Assembly (NCBI GenBank): GCA_041645025.1
Contig: JBAZQV010000001.1
Span: 20,477-84,476 of the forward strand
Length of the DNA stretch: 64,000 bases
Origin: GW2011-AR5 sp041645025
GTDB lineage: Archaea; Aenigmatarchaeota; Aenigmatarchaeia; GW2011-AR5
Direction of reading: 5' to 3'
The notes under the pieces were generated by a model. The model made no database searches and had not been told where the DNA came from. It saw only the letters and a list, made by a program, of their open reading frames with translations. Made by a program: the position numbers and the translations under genes. Shown one piece after another: positions 32,768-42,003 of this stretch. The number at the start of each line of letters is the position of its first letter. Position 1 is the first letter of the stretch.

Positions 32768-33382
32768 ATGAGAAGAAAAAAACATAAAATCAGGATCTCC
32801 CGGAGAAACGAAAAGTTGCTGCATTTGCTCAAGTTCTTCGTAAAGTTCAATCTGTTTGCCATACCGCTTTACATTATCTTATTGGCGGGGTTTGAATGGA
32901 CCTGGCTGGAGCAGTTTGTTGCGAACGTCGTGACTGTGATGCTTCAATCCCTTGGTTTCAGCCCTACTATGAACGGAATGCTTATTTCCATACCCATAAG
33001 GGACGGCAACTGGGCTGCTGTAATTAACTGGGATTGCACTGGCTGGAAAAGCATGCTCGCTTTCTTTGCACTGGTAATGGCAACTGAGTTTCCACTAAAA
33101 CGGAAGCTAGCTGGCTTAGTGCTGATACCTGTGATATTTGTTATTAACCTACTTAGGATAGTTTTCATGTTCTTCTATGTCAAGACCTTTGACCTGGCAT
33201 ACTACCAGACTGTTCATGCAGTGGTGTGGAGCTGGGGGCTAATAGCAGCAATAATCGTTTTATGGCTCCTGTGGCTTAGGTTTGACTTTACAATGATACT
33301 CAAGAAGAAACGAAAAAGACGCAAGAGAAGCAGAAAGCGAAAAAGTATGAAAAGGACTAAGGTGAAAACGAAAAAAGTATGA
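32768..33382 (+). CDS. Archaeosortase/exosortase-family transpeptidase
   Basis: 204 residues with about five transmembrane helices. The family's catalytic triad is visible: Cys90 in NWDCTGWKS, Arg130 in INLLRI and His150 in TVHAVVWSWG. It removes C-terminal sorting signals of surface proteins and attaches them to lipid. An unusual tail of about 30 residues is almost all Lys/Arg. No classical PGF-CTERM substrate was seen in this window. Confidence 0.9.
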   Translation: MRRKKHKIRISRRNEKLLHLLKFFVKFNLFAIPLYIILLAGFEWTWLEQFVANVVTVMLQSLGFSPTMNGMLISIPIRDGNWAAVINWDCTGWKSMLAFFALVMATEFPLKRKLAGLVLIPVIFVINLLRIVFMFFYVKTFDLAYYQTVHAVVWSWGLIAAIIVLWLLWLRFDFTMILKKKRKRRKRSRKRKSMKRTKVKTKKV

Positions 33383-33455
33383 AAGCGATGAGGCAAAAGC
33401 AAACCCATACCTCTGCCTTTAGTTCTTCTCAGTACTCAGTAGAAAAAACAATACA

Positions 33456-33518
33456 GTGAAATCAGGATTAATTTATGTGATTTCACGTATAGTTGCCAAT
33501 TTATATTGGACAACTATA
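33456..33518. repeat. Hairpin array 5 (two hairpins)
   Basis: GTGAAATCA (33456-33464) pairs with TGATTTCAC (33478-33486), and TATAGTTG (33488-33495) pairs with CAACTATA (33511-33518). It sits just upstream of the coiled-coil operon, with the same TATAG boundary as other arrays. The rest of the 33383-33546 gap shows nothing. Confidence 0.7.
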
Positions 33519-33546
33519 TATACCATCCGCAGCAAAGTAAATAATC

Positions 33547-34074
33547 ATGGTAGACAAGCTTACGGAGCTGGAAGAGCGTTTCAACAAGCTGGAAGAGAAG
33601 CTGAAGATTACTTTTATTGAACTGGAAAGACGCCTTGACCAACAACAACCACAATCACAATCATCTTCGGAGGATCGTATACAGGAGCTCGAGGACCTTC
33701 TTTTGTTGCTACAACTGGAGAATACAAAACTCAAGGAAAAGGTTGGAGACGGACTTGACTTTGGAATAATTCCTAATGTTCCTGGCGTTTCAGAACGCCT
33801 GACCCGCGTTGAAAGCGAGCTCGCTGCACAGACAAGCGCCACGCCGATACAGAGCGAGATTGAGACGAAAATAGCAACACTCGAGGAGAGAATAAATTCA
33901 CTTCAGACAACGAACTATGTGGAAACGCGGCCTGTTGATGAGCCTGTTGATGAACCAGTTGAGGAGCATGTTGCTCTGCAACATAATAAGAAGAAAGTAA
34001 AGACAGTCAAGGAAGTGTTAGAGGAGGATTCGGATTTGCTCTCCAGCGTACAAAGAATACTGGGGCGCGCCTAA
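33547..34074 (+). CDS. Coiled-coil protein, 175 aa
   Basis: Residues 1-65 form strong heptads (LTELEERFNKLEEKLKITFIELERRL), followed by a Gln-rich hinge (QQQPQSQSS) and another coiled coil. The middle has NVPGVSERLTRVESEL, then acidic, Pro-containing repeats (DEPVDEPVEE) and a basic helical end. It is followed 9 bp later by the giant coiled-coil gene. A structural or adaptor role is likely. Confidence 0.65.
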   Translation: MVDKLTELEERFNKLEEKLKITFIELERRLDQQQPQSQSSSEDRIQELEDLLLLLQLENTKLKEKVGDGLDFGIIPNVPGVSERLTRVESELAAQTSATPIQSEIETKIATLEERINSLQTTNYVETRPVDEPVDEPVEEHVALQHNKKKVKTVKEVLEEDSDLLSSVQRILGRA

Positions 34075-34083
34075 GGTGTTACT

Positions 34084-36435
34084 ATGGATATAGAGAAAAA
34101 ATTAAAGGAAATGGAAGAGTCCATAAAGACCATAGCAGAGTTCGTGAGGGACCAGACGGAAAAGATAGAGGCAGAGCTTTCCATGCCTGATTATTCGGAC
34201 GAGATGGAGAAGATAAAGGAAACTTTTTCTGACGAAAAGGAATACGCGCGTCTTCAGGCGAAAAAAATCGACAAGCTTGAGGGGCATGTGGAGGTGCTTC
34301 TCAAGTCGCCCAAGGACAAGTCAATGGAGGAGAAATTCAAGAAATCCATGCAGTCCACCCGTGCTGAACTTGACAAGCTTAAGCATGAGCTGATGCCAAA
34401 GGTAAAATTCATCGAGGGAAAGATGGACAAGATCAAGGAAGCAGTGGAAGAGGTTGGTGAGCTACACGAGCTAAAGGGTCACATGAAGGAACTGGAAACG
34501 AAAATGCAGGCCAGTGTTGAAGGTGTTGAAAAACAACTCAAAGAAGTCACAAACACCAACTTCGGTGATAATTACAAAAAGGAACTGGAGAGATTGAATG
34601 AGGGAATGCTGGCGCGGTTCAAGGACAATAACGTGGAATACTTTGAGAAGCTGGGTTATATTGAACAACGCGTCAACTCGCTAACTGGAAAGGTCGACAA
34701 AACCTCCAATGATGATATCCTGCAGAAAGTCAAAAGCCTGGACGAAAAGCTTGGCAACCTGAAGGAGTCGCTAGACGGTATTGCTGCCCTGAATCCAGAG
34801 GAGATGAAAGACCGCGTTGATTTCATAGACAACAAGCTCAATGAGACACTTGTCAATAAGAACCAGCTGGATGACATGGAAAAAACCTTAAGGGAAACCA
34901 GGGCTGTTGCGAACAGGTTCAAGGATTTCAATGCCGAGGAATACAGGGAGGAACTGGTCAAGGAAATAAACGGTGCTATTGAAAATTTCAAACGCAGGGA
35001 ATTCGGCAACATAAAAGACATCGGCGAGTCGCTTTCAAGGTTCAAGAACCTGGAATTAAGCGACGTAAGAAAGATAAACTCACTTGTCGAGGAGCTGAAG
35101 GGACTTGAGATAGATGATGTCAAAGCCATGAAAAACATCGAGACACGCGACATAAGACGGCTGAGCACGGCGCTCGACGAAATGAAGGGCGTCGAGCTGG
35201 AGGACATCGGAAGGCTCTCACGGCAGCTCAAGGATGCGCGGGAGTCCATTCGCGCGGAAATTGGCAACAAGCAGGCAACAGAGGAGAGACTTGCTTCAAT
35301 TGAATCAAAGATGGAGGAGCTAAAGCGGGCTGAGAAAAAATTCGACAAGCATATAGGCGACATACTTGACCAGTTCAAGGATATGGAGGCGCACAACGTA
35401 AAGGACATGGCAAAACAGCTCAAGGAAGCGAAGGAGCTGCTGGAAGACGAATCAGTGAGCAGGCAGTCGTTTGAAAAACGCGTATTTGATATTGAAAACA
35501 AGGTACAAAACTTTGAAAAGAGCACTGCAAAAACCCTCGAACAGTTCAAGCACTTCGAAGGCGAGGAAGTGAAAAAACTCAAGCAGCTGGCTGAACATTT
35601 CGAGCACCTTGAGTCAGATGACATAAAGAAGCTCAAAGAAAACATGGAACACTTCAGCGAGCTGGAATCAGATGACATAAAGAAGCTCAAGGAAATGGTA
35701 GCGAACTTCGAGCACCTGAAGACTGAGGACATAGGCAAGCTGAAGCAGATGGTGGAACACTTCGGCAGTCTCGAATCCGATGACATAAAGAAATTGAGGG
35801 GAGCTATGGAGCAGCTCAAGGGTCTTGAGGCGCATGATATCAGCAGCCTTACGGAGAAAATGAAAAATGCGACAGAAGCGCTGGAAGATGAATCTGTAAA
35901 CAGACAATCGATGGAAAAACGCATCATGGACTTGGAATCAAAGACCGAGAAAATCGACAGCATGGAGATTCATGATATTGAAAATCTCGCCAATGAGATG
36001 AAATACGCCAAGGAAACTCTGGAAGAGGAGTCGGTGACACGGCAATCACTTGAAAAACGGCTTCATGCTATTGAAACAGACATGAGCCAGGTGCGCGGTG
36101 TAGAGGCCGGACAGGAGAACGCCGAAAAAGTTGACGTTACAAAGCTCAGCAACCGGATCCAGGATATGGAAAGCAACATGAAACTTATGACCGTCAGACT
36201 GCTTACACAGCAGCTGAACGAGTTCGCAAAGTCAATTGACAGAAGGCTGCCAAACATTGTCAGCCGCGAGGAGTACCTAAGGCAGATAGCTGACTTGAAC
36301 CAGCGCATACGCACCGTGGAAGCACCGGACCTCGCACCACTGGGCGCACGCGTCGGAAGGCTGGAGAAGAAGCTGGAAGAAATAGCTGGAATGATGCGCG
36401 GTATGTACAACCGGATTCCTATTGTTGTCGAATAA
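34084..36435 (+). CDS. Large repeat-containing coiled-coil protein, 783 aa
   Basis: A continuous amphipathic helix for most of its length. Residues about 490-600 contain a tandem unit of 18-19 residues of the type HFxxLExDDIKKLKxMVE, in at least five copies. A longer unit of the type DMAKQLKEAKELLEDESVSRQSFEKRVFDIE recurs three times. No P-loop, transmembrane helix or signal is present, so it is a cytosolic rod rather than an SMC ATPase. It is co-transcribed with the smaller coiled coil. Confidence 0.7.
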   Translation: MDIEKKLKEMEESIKTIAEFVRDQTEKIEAELSMPDYSDEMEKIKETFSDEKEYARLQAKKIDKLEGHVEVLLKSPKDKSMEEKFKKSMQSTRAELDKLKHELMPKVKFIEGKMDKIKEAVEEVGELHELKGHMKELETKMQASVEGVEKQLKEVTNTNFGDNYKKELERLNEGMLARFKDNNVEYFEKLGYIEQRVNSLTGKVDKTSNDDILQKVKSLDEKLGNLKESLDGIAALNPEEMKDRVDFIDNKLNETLVNKNQLDDMEKTLRETRAVANRFKDFNAEEYREELVKEINGAIENFKRREFGNIKDIGESLSRFKNLELSDVRKINSLVEELKGLEIDDVKAMKNIETRDIRRLSTALDEMKGVELEDIGRLSRQLKDARESIRAEIGNKQATEERLASIESKMEELKRAEKKFDKHIGDILDQFKDMEAHNVKDMAKQLKEAKELLEDESVSRQSFEKRVFDIENKVQNFEKSTAKTLEQFKHFEGEEVKKLKQLAEHFEHLESDDIKKLKENMEHFSELESDDIKKLKEMVANFEHLKTEDIGKLKQMVEHFGSLESDDIKKLRGAMEQLKGLEAHDISSLTEKMKNATEALEDESVNRQSMEKRIMDLESKTEKIDSMEIHDIENLANEMKYAKETLEEESVTRQSLEKRLHAIETDMSQVRGVEAGQENAEKVDVTKLSNRIQDMESNMKLMTVRLLTQQLNEFAKSIDRRLPNIVSREEYLRQIADLNQRIRTVEAPDLAPLGARVGRLEKKLEEIAGMMRGMYNRIPIVVE

Positions 36436-36439
36436 GTAA

Positions 36440-36515
36440 GACTTTTCTTTGGAAAAGAAAATCCTTAAGCCAAAAGAAACATATTATAAAAAGAGTCTCA
36501 CTAGCGCTCGCGATA
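36440..36515. repeat. Short interspersed repeat, family 2, copy c
   Basis: It starts right after the coiled-coil stop: CTTTTCTTTggaAAAGAAAA, TCCTTAAG, CAAAAGAAACATATTATAAAA, then TCTCACTAGCGC. Same block order as the copies at 4336 and 58831. Confidence 0.65.
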
Positions 36516-36550
36516 ATTACGTTTTAATCTGTTTCTGAATCATTAGTCCT

Positions 36551-37477
36551 ATGAAGATACTTGTTACCGGCGGGACAGGGTTTCTTGGTCAGCGGGTAGT
36601 GGAAAAACTTGGAAAACACAAAGTTATTGTTTTTTCGAGAAGCCTGAAAAAAAGCAAAAAAGCTGCACAGGTTCTTGGAGACATAACAAATTCGGATGAA
36701 CTGGAAAAGGCATTTCCTGTTGACGTGGTTATTCATCTTGCTGCAGTTCTTGACGAGCACAGCAGTGATTTGTTCAAGATAAATGTTGAAGGAACGAGGA
36801 ACGTCATAGATCTATGCAAAAAATACAAAGTCAAACAACTCATACATATGAGTTCCACAGCTGCTCTTGGCGAGACAAAATTTGCCAAGGAAGACTCACC
36901 AAGAAATCCAAAGACAAACTACGAAAAGTCGAAGCGCGACGCAGAGGACATTGTAATAAATTCCGGTCTTAACTACACGATAATAAGGGCCCCTGTTATT
37001 TTTGGCCCAAGCAAAATATGGCTTGATGTAATAAAAGCCGCAGAAAGAGGATTTCCGATTATTGGCAACGGCTCAAACCATTTTCATGTGGCCTATGTGG
37101 ATGATGTTGCCTCGTTGATTGTCAAAGCTATAGGAAACAAAAAAACCTATAAACAGATTTTTCACATTGCCGCTAGCGATACGCCTACTTACAGGGAATT
37201 CTACTCGATGCTTTGCAGGGCACTGGGCATAGAGATGACAAAGAAGAGTGTGGCCGTGACTACAGTAAGAATAATTTCTGCTATTCATAGAGTTTCATCT
37301 AAACTGAGAGGCAAAAAACCAAAGGCAATAATTGAAAAATCAAATATTGACAGAATAATACGGGACAGGATTGTTTCGACAAAGAAGATACAGACAATTC
37401 TACGCTTTAAACCGACAACAACAAAAAGAGCAATAGGTGAAACTGTGAATTACTTTAAAAAGTCTGGTTTGATTTGA
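36551..37477 (+). CDS. NAD(P)-dependent sugar epimerase/dehydratase-like (extended SDR)
   Basis: 308 residues. The dinucleotide loop GGTGFLG is at residues about 7-13, VIHLAAVLDEHS follows, and the active-site Tyr-x-x-x-Lys is YEKSK. Typical RAPVIFGP and a C-terminal substrate domain follow. Likely substrates are nucleotide sugars or isoprenoid/quinone intermediates. Its stop is 5 bp upstream of GGGP synthase, so they share an operon. Confidence 0.85.
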   Translation: MKILVTGGTGFLGQRVVEKLGKHKVIVFSRSLKKSKKAAQVLGDITNSDELEKAFPVDVVIHLAAVLDEHSSDLFKINVEGTRNVIDLCKKYKVKQLIHMSSTAALGETKFAKEDSPRNPKTNYEKSKRDAEDIVINSGLNYTIIRAPVIFGPSKIWLDVIKAAERGFPIIGNGSNHFHVAYVDDVASLIVKAIGNKKTYKQIFHIAASDTPTYREFYSMLCRALGIEMTKKSVAVTTVRIISAIHRVSSKLRGKKPKAIIEKSNIDRIIRDRIVSTKKIQTILRFKPTTTKRAIGETVNYFKKSGLI

Positions 37478-37482
37478 TAATT

Positions 37483-38256
37483 ATGATAATAGGCAAGACA
37501 GAAAAATACATACTGAAGAGGATAGAGGAAACCGGTGGCATACTTTCTGTAATAATCGATCCGGTCGATTATCCAACAAGAGAGAAGGCAATTGCTACGG
37601 GCGTTGCTGCGTACAAAGCAGACGCGGATATCATAGCTGTTGGCGGCTCCATAAACGCGCAGGGCGAACTGCTTGACACTGTAACAAAGGGCATAAAGGA
37701 AAAGGTGGATGTGCCGGTTGTGCTGTTTCCTGGAAACATAGCTACAATCACATCCCACGCGGATGCAATCTATTTCATGTCGCTGCTGAACTCGAGAAAC
37801 CCTTATTATATTTCTCAAGCACAAATGCTGGCGGCGCCGCTTATCAAAGAACTTAAGATAGAGCCATTGCCCATAGGATACATTGTTGTTGAACCGGGCG
37901 GTACTGTGGGCTGGGTCGGCGATGCAAATGCGGTGCCAAGAATAAAACCGAAAATTGCTGCAGCCCTTGCGATGGCAGGACAGTTCTCCGGACACAGGAT
38001 AATATTCACAGACGCCGGTTCTGCTGCCTATGCGCCGGTTCCGGTGGAAATGGTTGCAGCAGTCAAGAAGTCGATAGACGTGCCTTATCTTGTTGCAGGC
38101 GGAATACGAACAGCTAAGCAGGCAGGCGAGATAATTGCTGCTGGCGCTGACTGGGTTCAGATAGGCACAGCCGCGGAAAACAGCAAAAACCCTGAAGAGC
38201 TAATCAGGAAATTTGTAATAGAAATCAAGAAAGCAGGCAAGAAGAAAATTAACTGA
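37483..38256 (+). CDS. Geranylgeranylglyceryl phosphate synthase
   Basis: 257 residues from ATG 37483. This is the PcrB/GGGPS TIM barrel: SVIIDPVDY, IAVGGSINAQGE, VVLFPGN, GYIVVEPGGTVGWVG and YLVAGGIRTAKQAGEIIAAGADWVQIGTA. It makes the first ether bond of archaeal membrane lipids from geranylgeranyl-PP and glycerol-1-phosphate. It works with the GGPP synthase at 52.9 kb. Confidence 0.95.
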   Translation: MIIGKTEKYILKRIEETGGILSVIIDPVDYPTREKAIATGVAAYKADADIIAVGGSINAQGELLDTVTKGIKEKVDVPVVLFPGNIATITSHADAIYFMSLLNSRNPYYISQAQMLAAPLIKELKIEPLPIGYIVVEPGGTVGWVGDANAVPRIKPKIAAALAMAGQFSGHRIIFTDAGSAAYAPVPVEMVAAVKKSIDVPYLVAGGIRTAKQAGEIIAAGADWVQIGTAAENSKNPEELIRKFVIEIKKAGKKKIN

Positions 38257-38373
38257 CTAAGACAAAACATCTTGGCGAGCACTAATCTATGTTGCAAATA
38301 TTGGATGAATTCCAATAATAACATTTCTCATTTTTGTGTGCAGTAGTCTAGATTAAAATCGCCCTAATTTCTT

Positions 38374-39162
38374 CTACAGTAGCGAAAAGAACAAGTTTCC
38401 AAACAGCAGCGTCAGGACAAGGGCTATGGCGAAAACAGGCACAAAGCGCATGCCGTCTTTTATCACTACGAAACGTTTCTGGCTACGCAGCTTTTTTATC
38501 TGCCGGTCCGTGAGGCCAACCCAGTTGCCTTTCTCCAGAACGTCGCCTTTTCTCAACTTGCTTGTTGGCACTTTTTTGCGGAAAACTTTTCTTTCAATGA
38601 CAAAGGCATAGCGCCAGAAAAGCAACAGCAAGATTATGAGCGGAACCAGTTTTGGGATTAAGATAATAATTCTGGGCACTGCTGCAGAGGCCACGAGTAT
38701 CGCTATAATCACGGCAGCAGGCACGCCAAGTATAAATTTCAAATTTTCACGGAAATCTTTGACAACATATTTGAACACATGCCTGTTCAGGATGCCTATT
38801 GTAACAGAATAAATAACAGTATAGAATATGCTGACAAGCATGAAGTTCATTAGATATGGCACTATGAATATTTCGCCTCCATAGACAGGTACCATATAGC
38901 CGATGGCTGCAAGAATCCATGCATCAGCTCCGCCCCACTGGCCTTTTTTGTACATGATTAAGCCGATAGCGAGGAGAGCCGTGCCTACTATGATGGAAAC
39001 GGTGAACGGATACCAGTCTCCTAGCATGCCTTGCAGAATCCAGTAGGCTATGCCAACAATTACCATGCCCACAGGCAATTTGTCAGGAACTTCTGTAGTC
39101 TTTAGATCCCATAAACCAGCGAGAATAGAGCCTGCGACAGCAATTAACAATATTTCCAGCAT
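38374..39162 (-). CDS. A24-family prepilin/preflagellin peptidase
   Basis: 262 residues, multi-pass. The two catalytic aspartates appear in LWDLKTTEVPDKLP (residues about 18-28) and GGADAWIL. It has more C-terminal sequence than minimal FlaK. It would process class III signal peptides of pilins exported by the locus at 54.6-60.8 kb. The 117-bp gap after GGGP synthase shows nothing notable. Confidence 0.85.
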   Translation of the reverse strand: MLEILLIAVAGSILAGLWDLKTTEVPDKLPVGMVIVGIAYWILQGMLGDWYPFTVSIIVGTALLAIGLIMYKKGQWGGADAWILAAIGYMVPVYGGEIFIVPYLMNFMLVSIFYTVIYSVTIGILNRHVFKYVVKDFRENLKFILGVPAAVIIAILVASAAVPRIIILIPKLVPLIILLLLFWRYAFVIERKVFRKKVPTSKLRKGDVLEKGNWVGLTDRQIKKLRSQKRFVVIKDGMRFVPVFAIALVLTLLFGNLFFSLL

Positions 39163-39296
39163 TTAATACCCACCTAAATGGCACGTTTGTAATGCACCAA
39201 AACTTTTATAACCTAGAGTTTAAATTAATTACTAGTTAGTATTTATTAATAAGATTTTTCAGCCTTAATTAGGCATTGGATTGAGAGGTAGGGGAA

Positions 39297-40004
39297 ATGC
39301 TTCCACAACACGTAGGTATCATACTTGACGGCAACAGGCGCTTCGCGCGCGAGCTCATGAAGAGGCCCTGGCTGGGCCACAAGGCAGGCCTGTATAAGGC
39401 AAGACAGGTTCTTGGCTGGGCCTGCGAACGGGGCATAAAATACGTCACAGCTTACGTTTTGTCTTTGGAAAACTTACAGACAAGGCCAAAGAAAGAACTG
39501 CAGCTTATACTGAAATATTTCGGTGGTGAGATGGATGACATCCTGGCAACAGCTGATCATGTTGTCCACCGATTTGCCGTGCAGGTAAGGTTCATAGGGC
39601 GGACACATATACTTCCGGACGCACTGCAGGAAAAGATGCGCCTTGTTTCTAACAGAACAAAGAATTACAAGAAGCACACGCTTAACATCGCGATAGCTTA
39701 CGGCGGCCAGCAGGAGCTTGTCGACGCGATGAAGAAAATCCTTGAAGAGGGACTTGCCGGGACTATAAGGCCGTGCGACCTCAATGAAACCATACTGAAG
39801 GAACACCTCTACACAAACGGTCAGCCGTATCCAGACATGATATTCAGGACGGGCGGAGAAAAACGATTGAGCAACTTTTTGCCGTTCCAGTCAGCGTACA
39901 GCGAGCTTATCTTTACAGATAAGAAATGGCCTGCCATACAAGAGAAGGACTTTGACACGGCGCTGAAGGAATTCTCGGACAGGAAGAGACGATTTGGAAG
40001 GTAG
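39297..40004 (+). CDS. uppS: Polyprenyl diphosphate synthase (cis-prenyltransferase)
   Basis: 235 residues. GIILDGNRRFAREL carries the essential Asp and the diphosphate-binding residues. YVLSLENL, IAYGGQQEL, RTGGEKRLSNFLPFQSAYSEL and FTDKKWP complete the five conserved regions. It makes the long cis-polyprenol carrier for glycan transfer. It begins an operon with the methyltransferase that follows. Confidence 0.95.
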   Translation: MLPQHVGIILDGNRRFARELMKRPWLGHKAGLYKARQVLGWACERGIKYVTAYVLSLENLQTRPKKELQLILKYFGGEMDDILATADHVVHRFAVQVRFIGRTHILPDALQEKMRLVSNRTKNYKKHTLNIAIAYGGQQELVDAMKKILEEGLAGTIRPCDLNETILKEHLYTNGQPYPDMIFRTGGEKRLSNFLPFQSAYSELIFTDKKWPAIQEKDFDTALKEFSDRKRRFGR

Positions 40005-40017
40005 GTTTTTAATTGTT

Positions 40018-40419
40018 ATGTCTATAGGAAGAAGAGAAATATTCGCTTTGCATATTTTGATTTTGCTTTTCATTTTCACATTCAGGAACCAGTTTCTAGC
40101 TGACGCATGGCTTTCGATTGCATCGTCACTAATAACGATACCTGGATTGCTAATAGTCATTACAGGTGCAATAACACTGGATAAAGCAAAGAATTTGGCA
40201 ACGAACGGAATATATTCGAGAATCAGACATCCGATTTATTACGGCAGAATTTTATTCTTCATTGGTATAGCTTTATTCCTTAAGTCAATTTACGGACTAG
40301 TCCTAACACTTCTGGTAATTTTGCCGCTTCACATCCATATAATCAGGGAAGAGGAAAAACTCTTGGCTGGGAAATACGGCAAAAAATACAACCGATATAA
40401 AAAACAGACGCTATTCTAG
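40018..40419 (+). CDS. Isoprenylcysteine/phospholipid-type membrane methyltransferase
   Basis: 133 residues from ATG 40018, after the uppS stop. Three to four membrane helices are present, with the family's SAM region GIYSRIRHPIYYGRIL and the late EEEKLLAGKYGKKYNRYKKQ. Members methylate lipid or prenylated substrates. Position behind uppS hints at an isoprenoid or lipid substrate. Confidence 0.8.
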   Translation: MSIGRREIFALHILILLFIFTFRNQFLADAWLSIASSLITIPGLLIVITGAITLDKAKNLATNGIYSRIRHPIYYGRILFFIGIALFLKSIYGLVLTLLVILPLHIHIIREEEKLLAGKYGKKYNRYKKQTLF

Positions 40420-40460
40420 ATTTATTTTCTCTTCAGATCCCGGTTGTAGGATCTTGCCAC
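40420..40460. repeat. Partial duplicate of the 3' end of the 40525 gene
   Basis: TTTATTTTCTCTTCAGATCC and the following GGTTGTAGGATCTTGCC resemble the reverse-strand 3' end of the next gene (TTACTTTCTCTTCAGACTCC, AGTTGTAGAAGTACGCC), about 105 bp away. A short tandem duplication that included the gene end is the simplest reading. Confidence 0.5.
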
Positions 40461-40524
40461 GAGAAAGACTTTTGGCAATTGCGAGCTTTTTCTAGACGCA
40501 TCGAAGCTTGTCACATCGCCTTAC

Positions 40525-40779
40525 TTACTTTCTCTTCAGACTCCAGTTGTAGAAGTACGCTATGAGCCATCCCGATATGTAGAATGCCACCACCAATACT
40601 ATCAGCAGTGCTATGGAGTTCATGGGGTTCATGAAGGAAAAGCTTGGGTACATGTAACCCATCATTGATGGCTGTGCAATTGCTCCGTGCCATATAATGC
40701 CCACGATCCAGAAAACAACTCCAAATATTGCTGACGCCATTGAAAGAGCTTTCGGGCTAAGTTCCTGATATTTTGCCAT
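40525..40779 (-). CDS. Small two-helix membrane protein, 84 aa
   Basis: Two hydrophobic helices (ALSMASAIFGVVFWIVGIIW and SIALLIVLVVAFYISGWLIAYF) flank a Met/aromatic loop (MMGYMYPSFSFMNPM). The end is basic. No family is recognised. It is divergent from the tRNA methyltransferase-like gene. Confidence 0.55.
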   Translation of the reverse strand: MAKYQELSPKALSMASAIFGVVFWIVGIIWHGAIAQPSMMGYMYPSFSFMNPMNSIALLIVLVVAFYISGWLIAYFYNWSLKRK

Positions 40780-40831
40780 AATAATCAGTTGCTTAAACTT
40801 CTATAAAAAGATACAAAAATATTTTTAATCT

Positions 40832-41398
40832 ATGTCTTATATTGACACAGAAAGGAAATACAAGCGCGGGCCGCAGATAATTACCAGGAAGGACGCCGGA
40901 GCTATCGTAGCAGAGACAGGACTCCAACCTGATTGGCGCTGTTTGGATCTTGGCGGAGGCTCGGGATTTCTTGCGTTGTTTCTTGCTAACTTGGTCACGA
41001 ACGGCTCGGTTACCTGCTATGAAATCAAGAAAGAGCATGCTGCAATAATAAAAGAAAATATTTTGCGCAGCGGATTCAAGAATATAAAACTCGTTAACAA
41101 ACCAGGCGAAGACTTTATAGGCAAGAATTTTGATTTAGTTACGATGGACATGAAGGGCGCTGAAAGGGTAATACCAAAAATTTACGCAGCGCTGAAAAAG
41201 GGCGGCTATGTTGCCGCTTATAGCCCACACATAGAGCAGCAGATAAGCATTGTTAGCGCCATGGAGAAAGCAGGCTTTAGTAATATTAGAATAGAGGAAA
41301 ACATCCAGCGCGAGTGGACAAGTGTTGCAGGCTTTACACACCCAAAACCTTCACAGGTAGTTCACACAGGCTTTATAACTATTGGACGAAAAATATGA
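40832..41398 (+). CDS. TrmI-like tRNA (adenine-N1) methyltransferase
   Basis: 188 residues. The SAM pocket is CLDLGGGSGFLALFLANLV (about residues 31-49), then SVTCYEIKKEHAAI, LVTMDMKGAERVIPKIYAALKKGGYVAAYSPHIEQ. The substrate segments match TrmI, which makes m1A58. It is shorter than usual at the N-terminus and starts close to the GPQIITRKDAG motif. Predicted activity on tRNA or a related RNA. Confidence 0.72.
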   Translation: MSYIDTERKYKRGPQIITRKDAGAIVAETGLQPDWRCLDLGGGSGFLALFLANLVTNGSVTCYEIKKEHAAIIKENILRSGFKNIKLVNKPGEDFIGKNFDLVTMDMKGAERVIPKIYAALKKGGYVAAYSPHIEQQISIVSAMEKAGFSNIRIEENIQREWTSVAGFTHPKPSQVVHTGFITIGRKI

Positions 41399-41482
41399 TT
41401 ACTAAAAGTGGATGCATGGGTTCTGTTCGTCTTAACCGCTGTAATAGAAAAACCTTATTAGGAACCCGTTTCATTAATAATT

Positions 41483-41896
41483 ATGATAACTTCTCTGAAT
41501 CCCGGCATTGCGCTTATTGTAGCAGTTCTCGCGCTGCTTGGTCTTGAGGCAGAGATTTCTTCTGGCAATGGTATTGGTGCGTTTTTTCTCGGTGCTATCG
41601 CGACTGTGCCACTAATAGTTTACATATGGGAGGTCATGAAGAAGAACTGGACTGTCTATAGAAAATTCTACTCCATGTCATTTCACAAACGCGACATGAA
41701 GGTGATAAAAAAGAGCTGGATTCTTACCTGGTGGATTGTTCCCTATTCTCTTGTTGTGTATTCTGTTCTCGACATCACAGTGCTTCTCAATCCTGTTCTC
41801 GGCACGCCCTATAGCATGCTCTATGGCGCGCTGTTCGTGATTTTCTTCTACACGGCGCTCCAGAAGCCCAAATATTATGAATCAGTAAAAAAATAG
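41483..41896 (+). CDS. Membrane protein, 137 aa
   Basis: Four hydrophobic segments (about residues 7-25, 30-50, 78-97, 104-128) separated by basic loops. No family is recognised. The gap before it (41399-41482) contains no hairpin array, while one follows it. Confidence 0.5.
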   Translation: MITSLNPGIALIVAVLALLGLEAEISSGNGIGAFFLGAIATVPLIVYIWEVMKKNWTVYRKFYSMSFHKRDMKVIKKSWILTWWIVPYSLVVYSVLDITVLLNPVLGTPYSMLYGALFVIFFYTALQKPKYYESVKK

Positions 41897-41921
41897 AATG
41901 GGCCCGAGCAGACCTTTCTAA

Positions 41922-41985
41922 AACTCGAGAAAAGCAGAGCTTTTCTGAGTTGCCAGAAACCTTTGGTTTCTGAGCAAGAAAGCTC
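41922..41985. repeat. Hairpin array 6 (three hairpins)
   Basis: AACTC-g-AGAAAAGC (41922-41935) pairs with GCTTTTCTGAGTT (41939-41951) around the loop aga. AGAAACC-ttt-GGTTTCT (41955-41971) and GAGC/GCTC (41972-41985) follow. The linker tgcc before the second hairpin matches that of array 1. It stands directly upstream, on the plus strand, of the tRNA-Pro gene. Confidence 0.8.
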
Positions 41986-42003
41986 TAGTGGAAAGAAGTA
42001 TTA

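Noticed and set aside
34656..35963. Long Ser-rich minus-strand frame opposite the coiled-coil gene
   Set aside because: It is exactly antisense to the helical repeat coding sequence; the Ser/Leu-rich composition is the mirror of Glu/Lys codons. No independent signals.
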